NCBI RefSeq assembly: GCF_009711055.1
Contig: NZ_WMJY01000023.1
Coordinates: forward strand, 248 to 54,464
DNA from: Myroides pelagicus
GTDB lineage: Bacteria > Bacteroidota > Bacteroidia > Flavobacteriales > Flavobacteriaceae
Direction: 5' to 3'
Length of the DNA stretch: 54,217 bases
The notes beneath the pieces were generated by a model. It worked only from the letters and a program-made list of their open reading frames with translations. It was not told the origin of the DNA and made no database searches. This document shows positions 17,565 through 25,427 of the stretch, piece after piece. The translations under genes and the position numbers were made by a program. How positions within the stretch are numbered: position 1 is the first letter of the stretch; every line of letters begins with the position of its first letter.

Positions 17565-17600
17565 TTAATATTGGGGATTAAATATAATCCCCAATATTAA
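17565..17600. terminator. Perfect 16-bp inverted repeat between gajB and traD
   Basis: TTAATATTGGGGATTA (17565-17580) and TAATCCCCAATATTAA (17585-17600) are perfect inverse copies around a 4-nt loop. One arm is the last coding bases and stop of traD; the other lies just past gajB. It can stop transcription from both sides, although neither side has a long T run. The arm that repeats the traD end may also mark how the gajAB insert joined the operon. Confidence 0.75.
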
Positions 17601-18081
17601 ATCCATCACTACCTACTTCCTCTTTCTTTGGTGTTTTTACACTTAATGATTGATCTAGTAGTTTCGCTATTGTCCTTGCTGAATCAGGCATCGCCTGTTG
17701 GAGTAATTCAAGTAACTCAGATCCTTCTATTTTTGTTATTGTTTTTATTACATCCTCATTAATTAACTCTTGTTCAATAGAGTTAACAAAACTATTAAGC
17801 TCATCCATACTGACTCGCTCAGTAAACTCGTGATCTAAAGGTTCTAAATTCTTGCTTAGTTCTTTTTCTTCCTCTTCTAAATCAAGTTCACCATCTGTTT
17901 GACTCGTTAGAAACAGCTTTAATATAACTGGTTTACTTTCTCCTATAATGCTGATAGGAACATCTTGTTTAAAAGGTAGTTCTTCTGTTTTAGATTGGTT
18001 CTCTTGTTTACTGGTTTTATTTTTATCTAATAACAGAAGAGCAATTACAAGAACCAGACTGATTATGATAACTATTTCCAT
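17578..18081 (-). CDS. traD: TraD, conjugative transposon protein
   Basis: A 167-residue protein with one N-terminal membrane segment (VIIISLVLVIALLLL) and an acidic body (ELDLEEEEKELSKNLEPLDHEF). It lies 3 bp after the traC stop. Position and topology fit traD of CTn-type operons, a poorly conserved gene of unknown function. The C-terminal DGFNIGDYI is encoded within one arm of the 36-bp inverted repeat. It is the last gene of the traA-D block, since gajAB follows in the opposite direction. Confidence 0.75.
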   Translation of the reverse strand: MEIVIIISLVLVIALLLLDKNKTSKQENQSKTEELPFKQDVPISIIGESKPVILKLFLTSQTDGELDLEEEEKELSKNLEPLDHEFTERVSMDELNSFVNSIEQELINEDVIKTITKIEGSELLELLQQAMPDSARTIAKLLDQSLSVKTPKKEEVGSDGFNIGDYI

Positions 18082-18084
18082 CAG

Positions 18085-18357
18085 TTAGAGAATTGGTTTA
18101 AAATGTTCTTGGAAATAAGCCTTGATATCATCTGCGTGATCTTTAAGATGCTGTTCTAAGATATTGTCAATATAAGCATATAGCGTTGTTTTATTTTCTT
18201 TAGATAATTGAACAAGGCGAATAAGTACTTCATGATGTTCAGGGCGGATGTACACCACCTTTCCTTTACTATTTGCAGGTAATCGATTAGTTAAAAACTG
18301 ATCCTCATACTTTTTAATATCGTTTTTTTCTTCTGTTTTTTTGAATATATTTTTCAT
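18085..18357 (-). CDS. traC: TraC-like DUF3408 protein
   Basis: The 90 residues end in a DUF3408 domain: GKVVYIRPEHHEVLIRLVQLSKENKTTLYAYIDNILEQHLKDH. The fold is ribbon-helix-helix-like (strand, then two helices), suggesting DNA binding. It is a shorter paralogue of the upstream TraB, sharing the YIRPE-HE and TLYAYIDN pattern. It sits 11 bp after traB and 3 bp before traD. In CTn elements these DUF3408 proteins follow the ParA-like TraA, and the pair may work with it in partition or relaxosome positioning. Confidence 0.85.
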   Translation of the reverse strand: MKNIFKKTEEKNDIKKYEDQFLTNRLPANSKGKVVYIRPEHHEVLIRLVQLSKENKTTLYAYIDNILEQHLKDHADDIKAYFQEHFKPIL

Positions 18358-18368
18358 ATTTCTTAATA

Positions 18369-18800
18369 TTAAATTGGTTTATATTTTTCATTATAACTCT
18401 TAGTAATTTGCTCAGCAAACTCATCAAAGTGATTGTCTAACAAATTATCTAAATAGGCATAAATCGTTATTTTGTCCTCACCTATTATGTGAATGATACG
18501 AGTTAGTTTTTCATGAAATTCAGGTCTTATATACACTGTCTTACCATCTCTGGCATTGGTGTCTGATTTTTTGAAAAAGATACTCTCGTAATCTGTTTCA
18601 ACAGATTGCCTTGTTTGTTTCTTTTGTTTTGAAACAGAGTTCTTCTTTAAAGGAGTGTCTTCTGTCTTTCTCTGTTCTTCTACTATTTCAATCTCTAACT
18701 GAGATGGTTCTTTGATTCCTTCTTTTCTAACTCCATCCACCATTAGACTCATCATTAGTTCTTCATCAATATGCGGTTGTTTTTTATTTTCTTTTTCCAT
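18369..18800 (-). CDS. traB: TraB-like DUF3408 protein
   Basis: A 143-residue protein with a charged, low-complexity N-terminal 80 residues and a C-terminal DUF3408 domain: GKTVYIRPEFHEKLTRIIHIIGEDKITIYAYLDNLLDNHFDEF. It starts 3 bp after traA and is followed by its paralogue traC. The C-terminal domain probably binds DNA as a dimer, while the disordered N-terminus may contact the ParA-like ATPase TraA, as ParB-type partners do. That pairing is inferred from gene order only. Confidence 0.87.
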   Translation of the reverse strand: MEKENKKQPHIDEELMMSLMVDGVRKEGIKEPSQLEIEIVEEQRKTEDTPLKKNSVSKQKKQTRQSVETDYESIFFKKSDTNARDGKTVYIRPEFHEKLTRIIHIIGEDKITIYAYLDNLLDNHFDEFAEQITKSYNEKYKPI

Positions 18801-18803
18801 GGT

Positions 18804-19571
18804 TTATAATTGAATAATTGTTAAAAATTCTTCTATAAAAAGATCTAAACCACTTGCTTTACTAAGACGTTTATCTGGTGGTAGTAACGTAGAGCGGAAA
18901 ACAAACTTGCTTGTAGCTTCACTCTCCTTACGAAATCTTGTACTACTTTTAATCTGAGATTGCATCAAACTAAAATCTAATTCCTCAATGGCTTGATTAT
19001 AGACATCATACAAAGGAGTACTCTCCCTCCCATCTACTTGGTTCCAAAACAGATTAATACTTTGTATTGCTGTCTCTGATTTTTTCATAACAACATCTCT
19101 CAGAAGCTGTGTAAAAACAAGCGTGCTTTCCATCACTACTCTATCGGCTGTGATAGGTGTAAAAATATAGTGCATGCCCGATAATGCATTTAAGATTCCA
19201 GCGGTATTAACCGTTCCTGGTAAATCAAAGAAAACTACATCAACTGGTATATTTGACTCACTTATAAACTGTTTAGCTGCGTTCAGTACATTATCTGCTT
19301 TCTCTTGCAATATTGGGTAGGCTTTTTTATTAATCGTTGTAAACTGCTTATAGGCGAGTTTTTTCAATACCACGTTTTCCATCACGATGGATAAATCTCG
19401 CTCTTTCATTTTCACAAGACTGTGCTGTGGGAAATCTGCATCAAAGACAACTACGTTGTAATTCATTTGATAATGTAAAATACTTGCCACTAACGTGGTA
19501 AATGTACTTTTTCCTACTCCTCCTTTTTGAGAAGAGAATGCTACAAAAATTGGTTCCTTTTTTGTTTTCAT
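18804..19571 (-). CDS. traA: TraA, ParA-family ATPase
   Basis: A 255-residue ParA/MinD-type ATPase. The deviant Walker A is FSSQKGGVGKSTFTTLVAS (about 13-30), the switch/Walker B regions are VVVFDADFPQHSLVKM and VVFFDLPGTVNTAGIL. It is the first gene of the transfer operon. ParA-like TraA proteins in Bacteroidota ICEs may partition the excised element or position the transfer machinery. The upstream 500 bp are packed with short TA-rich repeats that could be its operator or a centromere-like site. Confidence 0.93.
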   Translation of the reverse strand: MKTKKEPIFVAFSSQKGGVGKSTFTTLVASILHYQMNYNVVVFDADFPQHSLVKMKERDLSIVMENVVLKKLAYKQFTTINKKAYPILQEKADNVLNAAKQFISESNIPVDVVFFDLPGTVNTAGILNALSGMHYIFTPITADRVVMESTLVFTQLLRDVVMKKSETAIQSINLFWNQVDGRESTPLYDVYNQAIEELDFSLMQSQIKSSTRFRKESEATSKFVFRSTLLPPDKRLSKASGLDLFIEEFLTIIQL

Positions 19572-20040
19572 AATTGTATGTATTTAGCTATTTGCTTAAG
19601 TAAATAGATACGTTAGTCTATTAGTAAATTTGTAGTCATCTATACTTGTAGTTATTTACTTAGTTAAGTAGTGAACTATGTGTCTAAATAGATAGTTAGT
19701 TAAATGTTTAATTACCTGTTTAGCTATATACTTTTCTATGCAATACTTCACATAAATAGTTGAATAGCTACGCTTGTACTTAGCATAATAGATACTTAAA
19801 TAACTACTTGTTACTCTAATTATATACTAATGTGCGTAATGACCTCATTACTTACTTTTTTAGATACATCAGTACTTTGTAACTGATCTATCTACCTATG
19901 CAAATATGATTATACATACAAAGAAACTTCATAAACCAGCTGAATCTGATTTATGGCATTTTGTGGTAATATTTGGCATTTTAGTGTCAAATAGTGGGTG
20001 ATTTATTAATATGAAATCACTATAGATTTTACTTTGTAAA
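19572..20040. repeat. TA-rich iterated region upstream of traA
   Basis: No gene is seen. The first 330 bp are dominated by short, irregular copies of TAGNTA and TACTTA-like words (TTTAGCTATTT, GCTTAAGTAAATAG, ACTTAGTTAAGTAG, AAATAGATAGTTAG). Palindromes follow: GTAATGA/TCATTAC at 19836-19851 and ATCAGT/ACTGAT at 19868-19887. The promoter of traA must lie here. The density of repeats next to a ParA-type gene suggests a partition or regulator-binding array. A replication or transfer origin is also possible. Confidence 0.5.
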
Positions 20041-20230
20041 ATTGGTGGATTACGTAATCGAAAGATTACAGCAAGTTATGTTTTGAGGCACCCGAAATTG
20101 AGATTCGAGCTTTCAAAACTACTTGCTCTTGCAGAGGGCTGGAAAACTACTCCGAAGTCGCTAGTTTTTGTTGAAATCATAGATAGACTCAAAATATTGA
20201 GCGGTTTACGGATTTCCGTAATAGAATTAG
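20041..20230. other. Inverted-repeat cluster, possible oriT or regulatory region
   Basis: Several inverted repeats lie within 180 bp: the perfect palindrome GATTACGTAATC (20048-20059), AAAACTA/TAGTTTT (20143-20149 and 20162-20168) and TTACGG/CCGTAA (20206-20211 and 20216-20221). This stretch is clearly richer in G and C than its surroundings. An open frame with only a TTG start crosses it, but the palindromes argue against coding. It lies in the transfer region between traA and the mobilisation genes, so an origin of transfer is possible. Confidence 0.35.
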
Positions 20231-20325
20231 ATAAAGTTTTAATATGTTTGAAAAGAAAATATTGGTTAATTGTTTTGTCATCCATAATATGTTCGTTTAG
20301 TAAATATTTAGTTTACAAAAACTAA

Positions 20326-20440
20326 TTATATTAGTAACAGATTTAACAAAATACCCATATAGATGCTATTTAACAAAATTACATTGTACTTGTTTCGTAA
20401 AAAACAATGTTAGCTAATATTATTACCAACCAAACTTCAT
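20326..20440 (+). repeat. Leading half-site (attC-like core) before the first cassette gene
   Basis: GTTAGCT at 20409-20415 lies 32 bp before the ATG of the HEPN-like gene. The same arrangement, a GTTA core 26-30 bp before an ATG, recurs at 22475 and 23589. No convincing left arm was found here, so it may be a solo right half at the head of the array. Confidence 0.35.
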
Positions 20441-21139
20441 ATGAAAAATGAATTAAAAAATATAATTTCTGAACTTGAAGGAAATTTGGATTTCGTCAAA
20501 AAATCAAATGAGATACAAATCGGTCTAAAAGAAATTTCAAGAAAATTAGATTCAAATGAAATTCTTGAAAACGATCAGAAAATTCTTGAAATAACTTTTC
20601 TAATTACAAGAGTTTGTTTAGAATTAAGTTACATAAAAAAGAATTTAATAGGCTCTGAAACGAAAAATGAGGAGAAATACTTTATCAAATTAGCTTATTT
20701 GAATATATATGAAGCTGTTAATTCATATAATAAAAAGATAACAATTATTAAAGAGTTTATTCCTAATGAATATTACGATAAGCAATTGAAAGAACTTAAT
20801 AAAATTTTAACAAAATTTAAAATTGAATATGAATTTGAAAAAAAAATAAAGTCTGTTCGAAATAAAATAATTGCACATTTCGAGAGTGATATAAATGAAT
20901 ATTTTAGAGTTATAGAACAGCTCGATAGAAATAATTGTATTCAGATGATTAATACTTTTTCTTTGTTCTATATTTTCATTCTTAATTATATAACTGATTT
21001 ATATCGAATAACAGTAAAGCCTTTACCTAAAGATTTTGACTTTGAAACGTTTTATAAAGATGCAATTAAAAGGTTAGAAACAGAGATTCAAAAAATAAAG
21101 AACATCAACTTACAAGGGTTTGACACAATGGCAGATTAA
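20441..21139 (+). CDS. HEPN-like (AbiU2-type) protein, possible abortive-infection RNase
   Basis: A 232-residue, almost wholly helical cytosolic protein. The motif KSVRNKIIAHFESD at about residues 143-156 fits the HEPN RNase pattern R-x4-6-H, with RNKIIAH close to the RNKxxAH seen in AbiU2-like proteins. HEPN proteins are often toxins or abortive-infection RNases. There is no obvious antitoxin partner. It is the first of three same-strand single genes separated by attC-like repeats. The family call rests on the RxxxxxH motif and the helical profile only. Confidence 0.5.
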   Translation: MKNELKNIISELEGNLDFVKKSNEIQIGLKEISRKLDSNEILENDQKILEITFLITRVCLELSYIKKNLIGSETKNEEKYFIKLAYLNIYEAVNSYNKKITIIKEFIPNEYYDKQLKELNKILTKFKIEYEFEKKIKSVRNKIIAHFESDINEYFRVIEQLDRNNCIQMINTFSLFYIFILNYITDLYRITVKPLPKDFDFETFYKDAIKRLETEIQKIKNINLQGFDTMAD

Positions 21140-22284
<1,145 letters not shown>

Positions 22285-22286
22285 AG

Positions 22287-22481
22287 AACTACCATCATAT
22301 TGGCGAAATGGCTGTTTAAGAAAAAATTAAAAGTTTCTCCTTTTTTATTCGCAACAGCCTTTTATATTTTCTTTTTTTATAAATTTAGAAAATATAAAAA
22401 GTTGTTGTGTTTAGCTTAGTGCAAAATTGAAAGTTTTGAATTTCTAATCCACTACTATCACCAATATGCACACCGTTAGTT
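22287..22481 (+). repeat. attC-like intergenic repeat, site 2
   Basis: The left arm AACTACCATCATATTGGCG (22287-22305) starts 3 bp after the nuclease stop. The right arm CACCAATATGCACACCGTTAGTT (22459-22481) pairs with it, leaving extra bases in the right arm only, as in integron attC sites. Inside are GGCTGTT/AACAGCC and the AATTGAA...TTGAATT block seen in sites 1 and 3. The GTTA core is 26 bp before the next ATG. Confidence 0.5.
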
Positions 22482-22500
22482 GCAACTTTAAAATACGACC

Positions 22501-23469
22501 ATGAGAATAAATAGATTATCATCATCACATGTAGGAAACCAACCTGTAAGGGTCTTGCAACACAATGTGACTCTTCAATTTGAAACGACCAATCCAACTT
22601 TTGTTGAGTTATCTAAAACTTTAATTAAGAACAAAGGTCTTAAAAGTGGAATAGGATATTATATTAATGATAAAGCAATTCATGAAATGGTTGACGGTCA
22701 TTATCAAACTCCATTTGTTGACGAACATGGAAAAATACACGTTCACGAAACGTTCCTTTCATACGTTTGGTGTGTGTGTTATTCAATGCTTGTATTATAT
22801 GACGAAGCAATAGCAAAAGTTAGCCAAAATCTGGTATCCGAAACAATGCTTCATAAAATTGATACCAAGAAAATAGACAAAGCTCAAGAACTTTTTGATT
22901 ATGCAAAATCATTAATTGTATATTACTCTGTGTGGGACAAAACCAATTTACCCAATCCAGAGGAGTATGCTGCAGACGACACCTTTTTTATAGAAAGAGC
23001 TAATGGATTGTTTATCTACGCAATGAATTTTATCCTGTGTCATGAATTTGCTCATATTGAATTTGACCACATAGAAAAAATAAAACAAGGTCGAAATACT
23101 GTTAGTGATATTCTAGAATTTGAAAAAGAAGCTGACCTAAGGTCAATGGAACTTGTTTTAAGTGGCGTAACAAATAATACTAAATTATCAGCAGAAATTG
23201 GAGTGCTTATGGGACTTTGCAGTATGTTGTTTTTCAAACAAAAATCAGAAACAACAACACATCCAGCAACTGATGACAGAATTCACAAACTAATTGAAAA
23301 GGTTAATGCTTCAAATGCTGATCCTCATTGGGGAATTGCAGTCCTTGCATTTAAACTTTGGGACAATCAATTCATAAAAAATTTTAATTGGCCAAAAAAA
23401 GTTCAAGACTTAAAAGAACTGTATGACTTGATAAGACAAGAAATTCAAAGTGAAAAAAGCAGCAGTTAA
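22501..23469 (+). CDS. Lit-like zinc metalloprotease (peptidase U49 type), possible phage exclusion
   Basis: A 322-residue protein with the zinc-metalloprotease motif HEFAH in FILCHEFAHIEFDHIEKIK (about residue 181), followed by an acidic helix with EKEADLRSMELVL, where the third metal ligand is likely. There is no signal peptide, so it acts in the cytosol. The spacing, size and cytosolic location fit the Lit family; E. coli Lit cleaves EF-Tu to abort phage infection. The N-terminal region is mostly unassigned. The gene is flanked by attC-like sites 2 and 3, with its stop overlapping the site 3 core. Confidence 0.6.
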   Translation: MRINRLSSSHVGNQPVRVLQHNVTLQFETTNPTFVELSKTLIKNKGLKSGIGYYINDKAIHEMVDGHYQTPFVDEHGKIHVHETFLSYVWCVCYSMLVLYDEAIAKVSQNLVSETMLHKIDTKKIDKAQELFDYAKSLIVYYSVWDKTNLPNPEEYAADDTFFIERANGLFIYAMNFILCHEFAHIEFDHIEKIKQGRNTVSDILEFEKEADLRSMELVLSGVTNNTKLSAEIGVLMGLCSMLFFKQKSETTTHPATDDRIHKLIEKVNASNADPHWGIAVLAFKLWDNQFIKNFNWPKKVQDLKELYDLIRQEIQSEKSSS

Positions 23470-23594
23470 CAAAGGCTTTGTGCAATAGCGACTTAAGAAT
23501 AAAATCGAAGTTTGGACTTTTGCTTACTGTGTCGCTAAATTGAAACCTTTCTCTTCAATTCTACCACTTCACAAAGCCTACATGCGTTGTTATA
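23468..23594 (+). repeat. attC-like intergenic repeat, site 3
   Basis: AACAAAGGCTTTGTG (23468-23482) overlaps the preceding stop codon and pairs with CACAAAGCCT (23570-23579) plus TTGTT at 23587-23591; the extra bases ACATGCG lie only in the right arm. Inside are TAGCGAC/GTCGCTA and AATTGAA (23538-23544)/TTCAATT (23554-23560). The right end GCGTTGTTA is 27-30 bp before the next ATG. Confidence 0.55.
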
Positions 23595-23618
23595 TAAGAT
23601 ATTTATAATCAAACTAAA

Positions 23619-23670
23619 ATGAAAGATAATGTAACTGAACTTTTAAACATTGAATATCTAATTAGGTGCA
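23619..23670 (+). pseudogene. Truncated cassette gene start
   Basis: An ATG 30 bp after the site 3 core opens MKDNVTELLNIEYLI. The frame then runs into the 3' end of the oppositely oriented mobB and stops. It looks like the first 15-17 codons of a fourth cassette gene, cut off where the mobilisation region begins. The exact break is inferred at about 23665. Confidence 0.4.
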
Positions 23671-23675
23671 CTGTT

Positions 23676-24944
23676 TCACAAAGATCTTTTTTTTCTTCTT
23701 TTTATCCTTTGCTCAAAACTCAATTCTTCATAATCTATCTCTTGGTTATTGTTTAAAAGATTAAACAATGATACAAATTCATTATTATTAAAATTGGTAG
23801 TTTCAGAATATAAGTGCTCAAACATTGGATGTAACTCATCTGATTCATAAGTATTAATCTTTTGAGAAAGTATTAATATTGAATTAGTTTGATCTTCTGT
23901 TCTACTCCATTTTTTATTTAGTGTATTAGCTGATAACTCTTTACCTAAATCAGAACCTTTATAGACACTTTTTGAGTTGTGATCGATAAAAGTTACGCCA
24001 TAGAAACGATTGTCCTTGTTCTGAAAGATAATAACGTTTATTCCATTATTTAAAAGTTCTTCTTTAAATTCTTCTAATGAGTTTGAAGTGTTTAAAGCTA
24101 TTTCAATAGTTTGTTTTAAAGTAGCTTTATTGAGTAGGAATTTTAGTTTCTCTTTTGAAGCTTTAAAATGTTTTTCTAATTCGTGATAGCTTGCCCTTTT
24201 TCCAAATAAGGAAGCCTTAAAAGGATTACTTATCTTCTCCCCTTTTTCATTTATTGTAAAATATACTAAACCTTGTTTTGTTTGTCCGTTGTAAGATGCT
24301 TCTACCCTTTCAGCTCTTATATTAAATAGTGATAATAAAGCATTATAACTTGTTAGACTATCATAGTTATAATATGTGGGAAGATATCTTATTACTGAAG
24401 CTATTTGAGCTTTTAGATTGTTTTTAGTATAATCAACTGGTATAAATTGAATTTGTTTTGATTCCTCTTTTGTTTGACTTATAGAAGAAATTAGATTAAA
24501 CTGCTTTTCAATTTCACGACAAGCTTTCATTGATTTTAAATGATCATATTTATCATCAATTTTCTTCCCTTCTAAATCTGTGCAAACAGTAACAATGTGA
24601 ATGTGCTCTCTTTCTATATCACTGTGCTTATATACAATATAAGGCTGCTCTGTATAGCCCATCGCATTCATATACTGTTGAGCAATTTCATTTAAAGTAT
24701 CATCAGATAATTTATCATTGGGATTAGGATTCAATGAAATATGCCGTACAACTTTTTCAGTCTTGTTATTTAGAAGCAAATAAGGCTCAAAGTGTTTGTA
24801 AACTTGAGCGATATAATTTGAAGTCTTAGTTGATTCAGGCAAGTTGCTTGTAAACAAAATGGAGCCTTGTCCTTTCTCAACTTTTAATTGATTGTAGGAC
24901 AAAGCTCCAATAAGATTACTTCCTTTGCCAATCTTAGCTATCAT
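23676..24944 (-). CDS. mobB: MobB, relaxase
   Basis: A 422-residue MobA/VirD2-type relaxase that nicks the origin of transfer and pilots the strand into the recipient. The N-terminal part has MIAKIGKGSNLIGALSYN (candidate motif I with Tyr 17) and the three-His metal motif region with HSDIEREHIHIVTVCTDLEGKKID (about 107-130). VVRHISLNPNP at about 64 is also characteristic. The C-terminal half is helical and probably binds partners. The gene starts 3 bp after mobA. Its stop lies at the edge of the cassette array. Confidence 0.92.
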   Translation of the reverse strand: MIAKIGKGSNLIGALSYNQLKVEKGQGSILFTSNLPESTKTSNYIAQVYKHFEPYLLLNNKTEKVVRHISLNPNPNDKLSDDTLNEIAQQYMNAMGYTEQPYIVYKHSDIEREHIHIVTVCTDLEGKKIDDKYDHLKSMKACREIEKQFNLISSISQTKEESKQIQFIPVDYTKNNLKAQIASVIRYLPTYYNYDSLTSYNALLSLFNIRAERVEASYNGQTKQGLVYFTINEKGEKISNPFKASLFGKRASYHELEKHFKASKEKLKFLLNKATLKQTIEIALNTSNSLEEFKEELLNNGINVIIFQNKDNRFYGVTFIDHNSKSVYKGSDLGKELSANTLNKKWSRTEDQTNSILILSQKINTYESDELHPMFEHLYSETTNFNNNEFVSLFNLLNNNQEIDYEELSFEQRIKRRKKRSL

Positions 24945-24947
24945 AAC

Positions 24948-25376
24948 TTATGAATTAGTATTAAGGTACTTATCTTCAAATTCCTTCGATAACTTGATAA
25001 TGTAATAGCAAAGCTTAGATAAGTCCTTGGTATATTCTTCAAGTATTGAGATAGAACGTTTCGCTTTATCTTCAGAGAAGTATTGGTTACAAAGTTTTAC
25101 AATTTGGTTGTAGTTCACTCCTACTGCCCTAAATTGATTAAACAGCTTAGTAAGTGTAGCATGATATTGCAATGCTGCTACATCTACTTTGACTGTTTTA
25201 ACTTGTCTATCTAAAAGCATAGAAACAAGAAAGCTTGCTTTGTTTGTTATCCCTGATGATGCAAACAAAGCAAGCAATCGTTGGTTTTCAGATTCAGTGA
25301 GTCTAAAAACATGTCTGTATTTCTTAGGATCGGATTTTATTTTTCTTCCTCCTTTGTTTTTATTGATAGTTTGCAT
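24948..25376 (-). CDS. mobA: MobA, mobilisation accessory protein
   Basis: A 142-residue basic protein beginning NKGGRKIKSDPKKYRHVFRLTESENQRLLALFASSGITNKASFLVSMLL, a ribbon-helix-helix domain. The C-terminal half has FNQFRAVGVNYNQIVKLCNQYF, the relaxosome-accessory signature. It binds near oriT and recruits the MobB relaxase, whose gene follows 3 bp later. The upstream 51-bp gap contains an inverted repeat (25381-25408) that could be its binding site or part of oriT. Confidence 0.9.
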   Translation of the reverse strand: MQTINKNKGGRKIKSDPKKYRHVFRLTESENQRLLALFASSGITNKASFLVSMLLDRQVKTVKVDVAALQYHATLTKLFNQFRAVGVNYNQIVKLCNQYFSEDKAKRSISILEEYTKDLSKLCYYIIKLSKEFEDKYLNTNS

Positions 25377-25380
25377 AGTA

Positions 25381-25408
25381 TCTTATCTTGATTCTTGTCA
25401 AAATAAGA
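25381..25408. promoter_or_regulatory. Inverted repeat upstream of mobA, possible MobA operator or oriT element
   Basis: TCTTATCTTGA (25381-25391) and TCAAAATAAGA (25398-25408) form an 11-bp inverted repeat with one mismatch and a 6-bp spacer, immediately before the mobA start. In CTnDOT the origin of transfer lies next to the mob genes, so this is a candidate for an oriT or autoregulatory site. Confidence 0.45.
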
Positions 25409-25427
25409 AACTCTTAAACAAACCTCT

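Noticed and set aside
20083..20325. 80-residue plus-strand frame in the inverted-repeat cluster
   Set aside because: It has only a TTG start, crosses several palindromes and shows no domain; the minus-strand frame over the same bases is equally open. Treated as non-coding.
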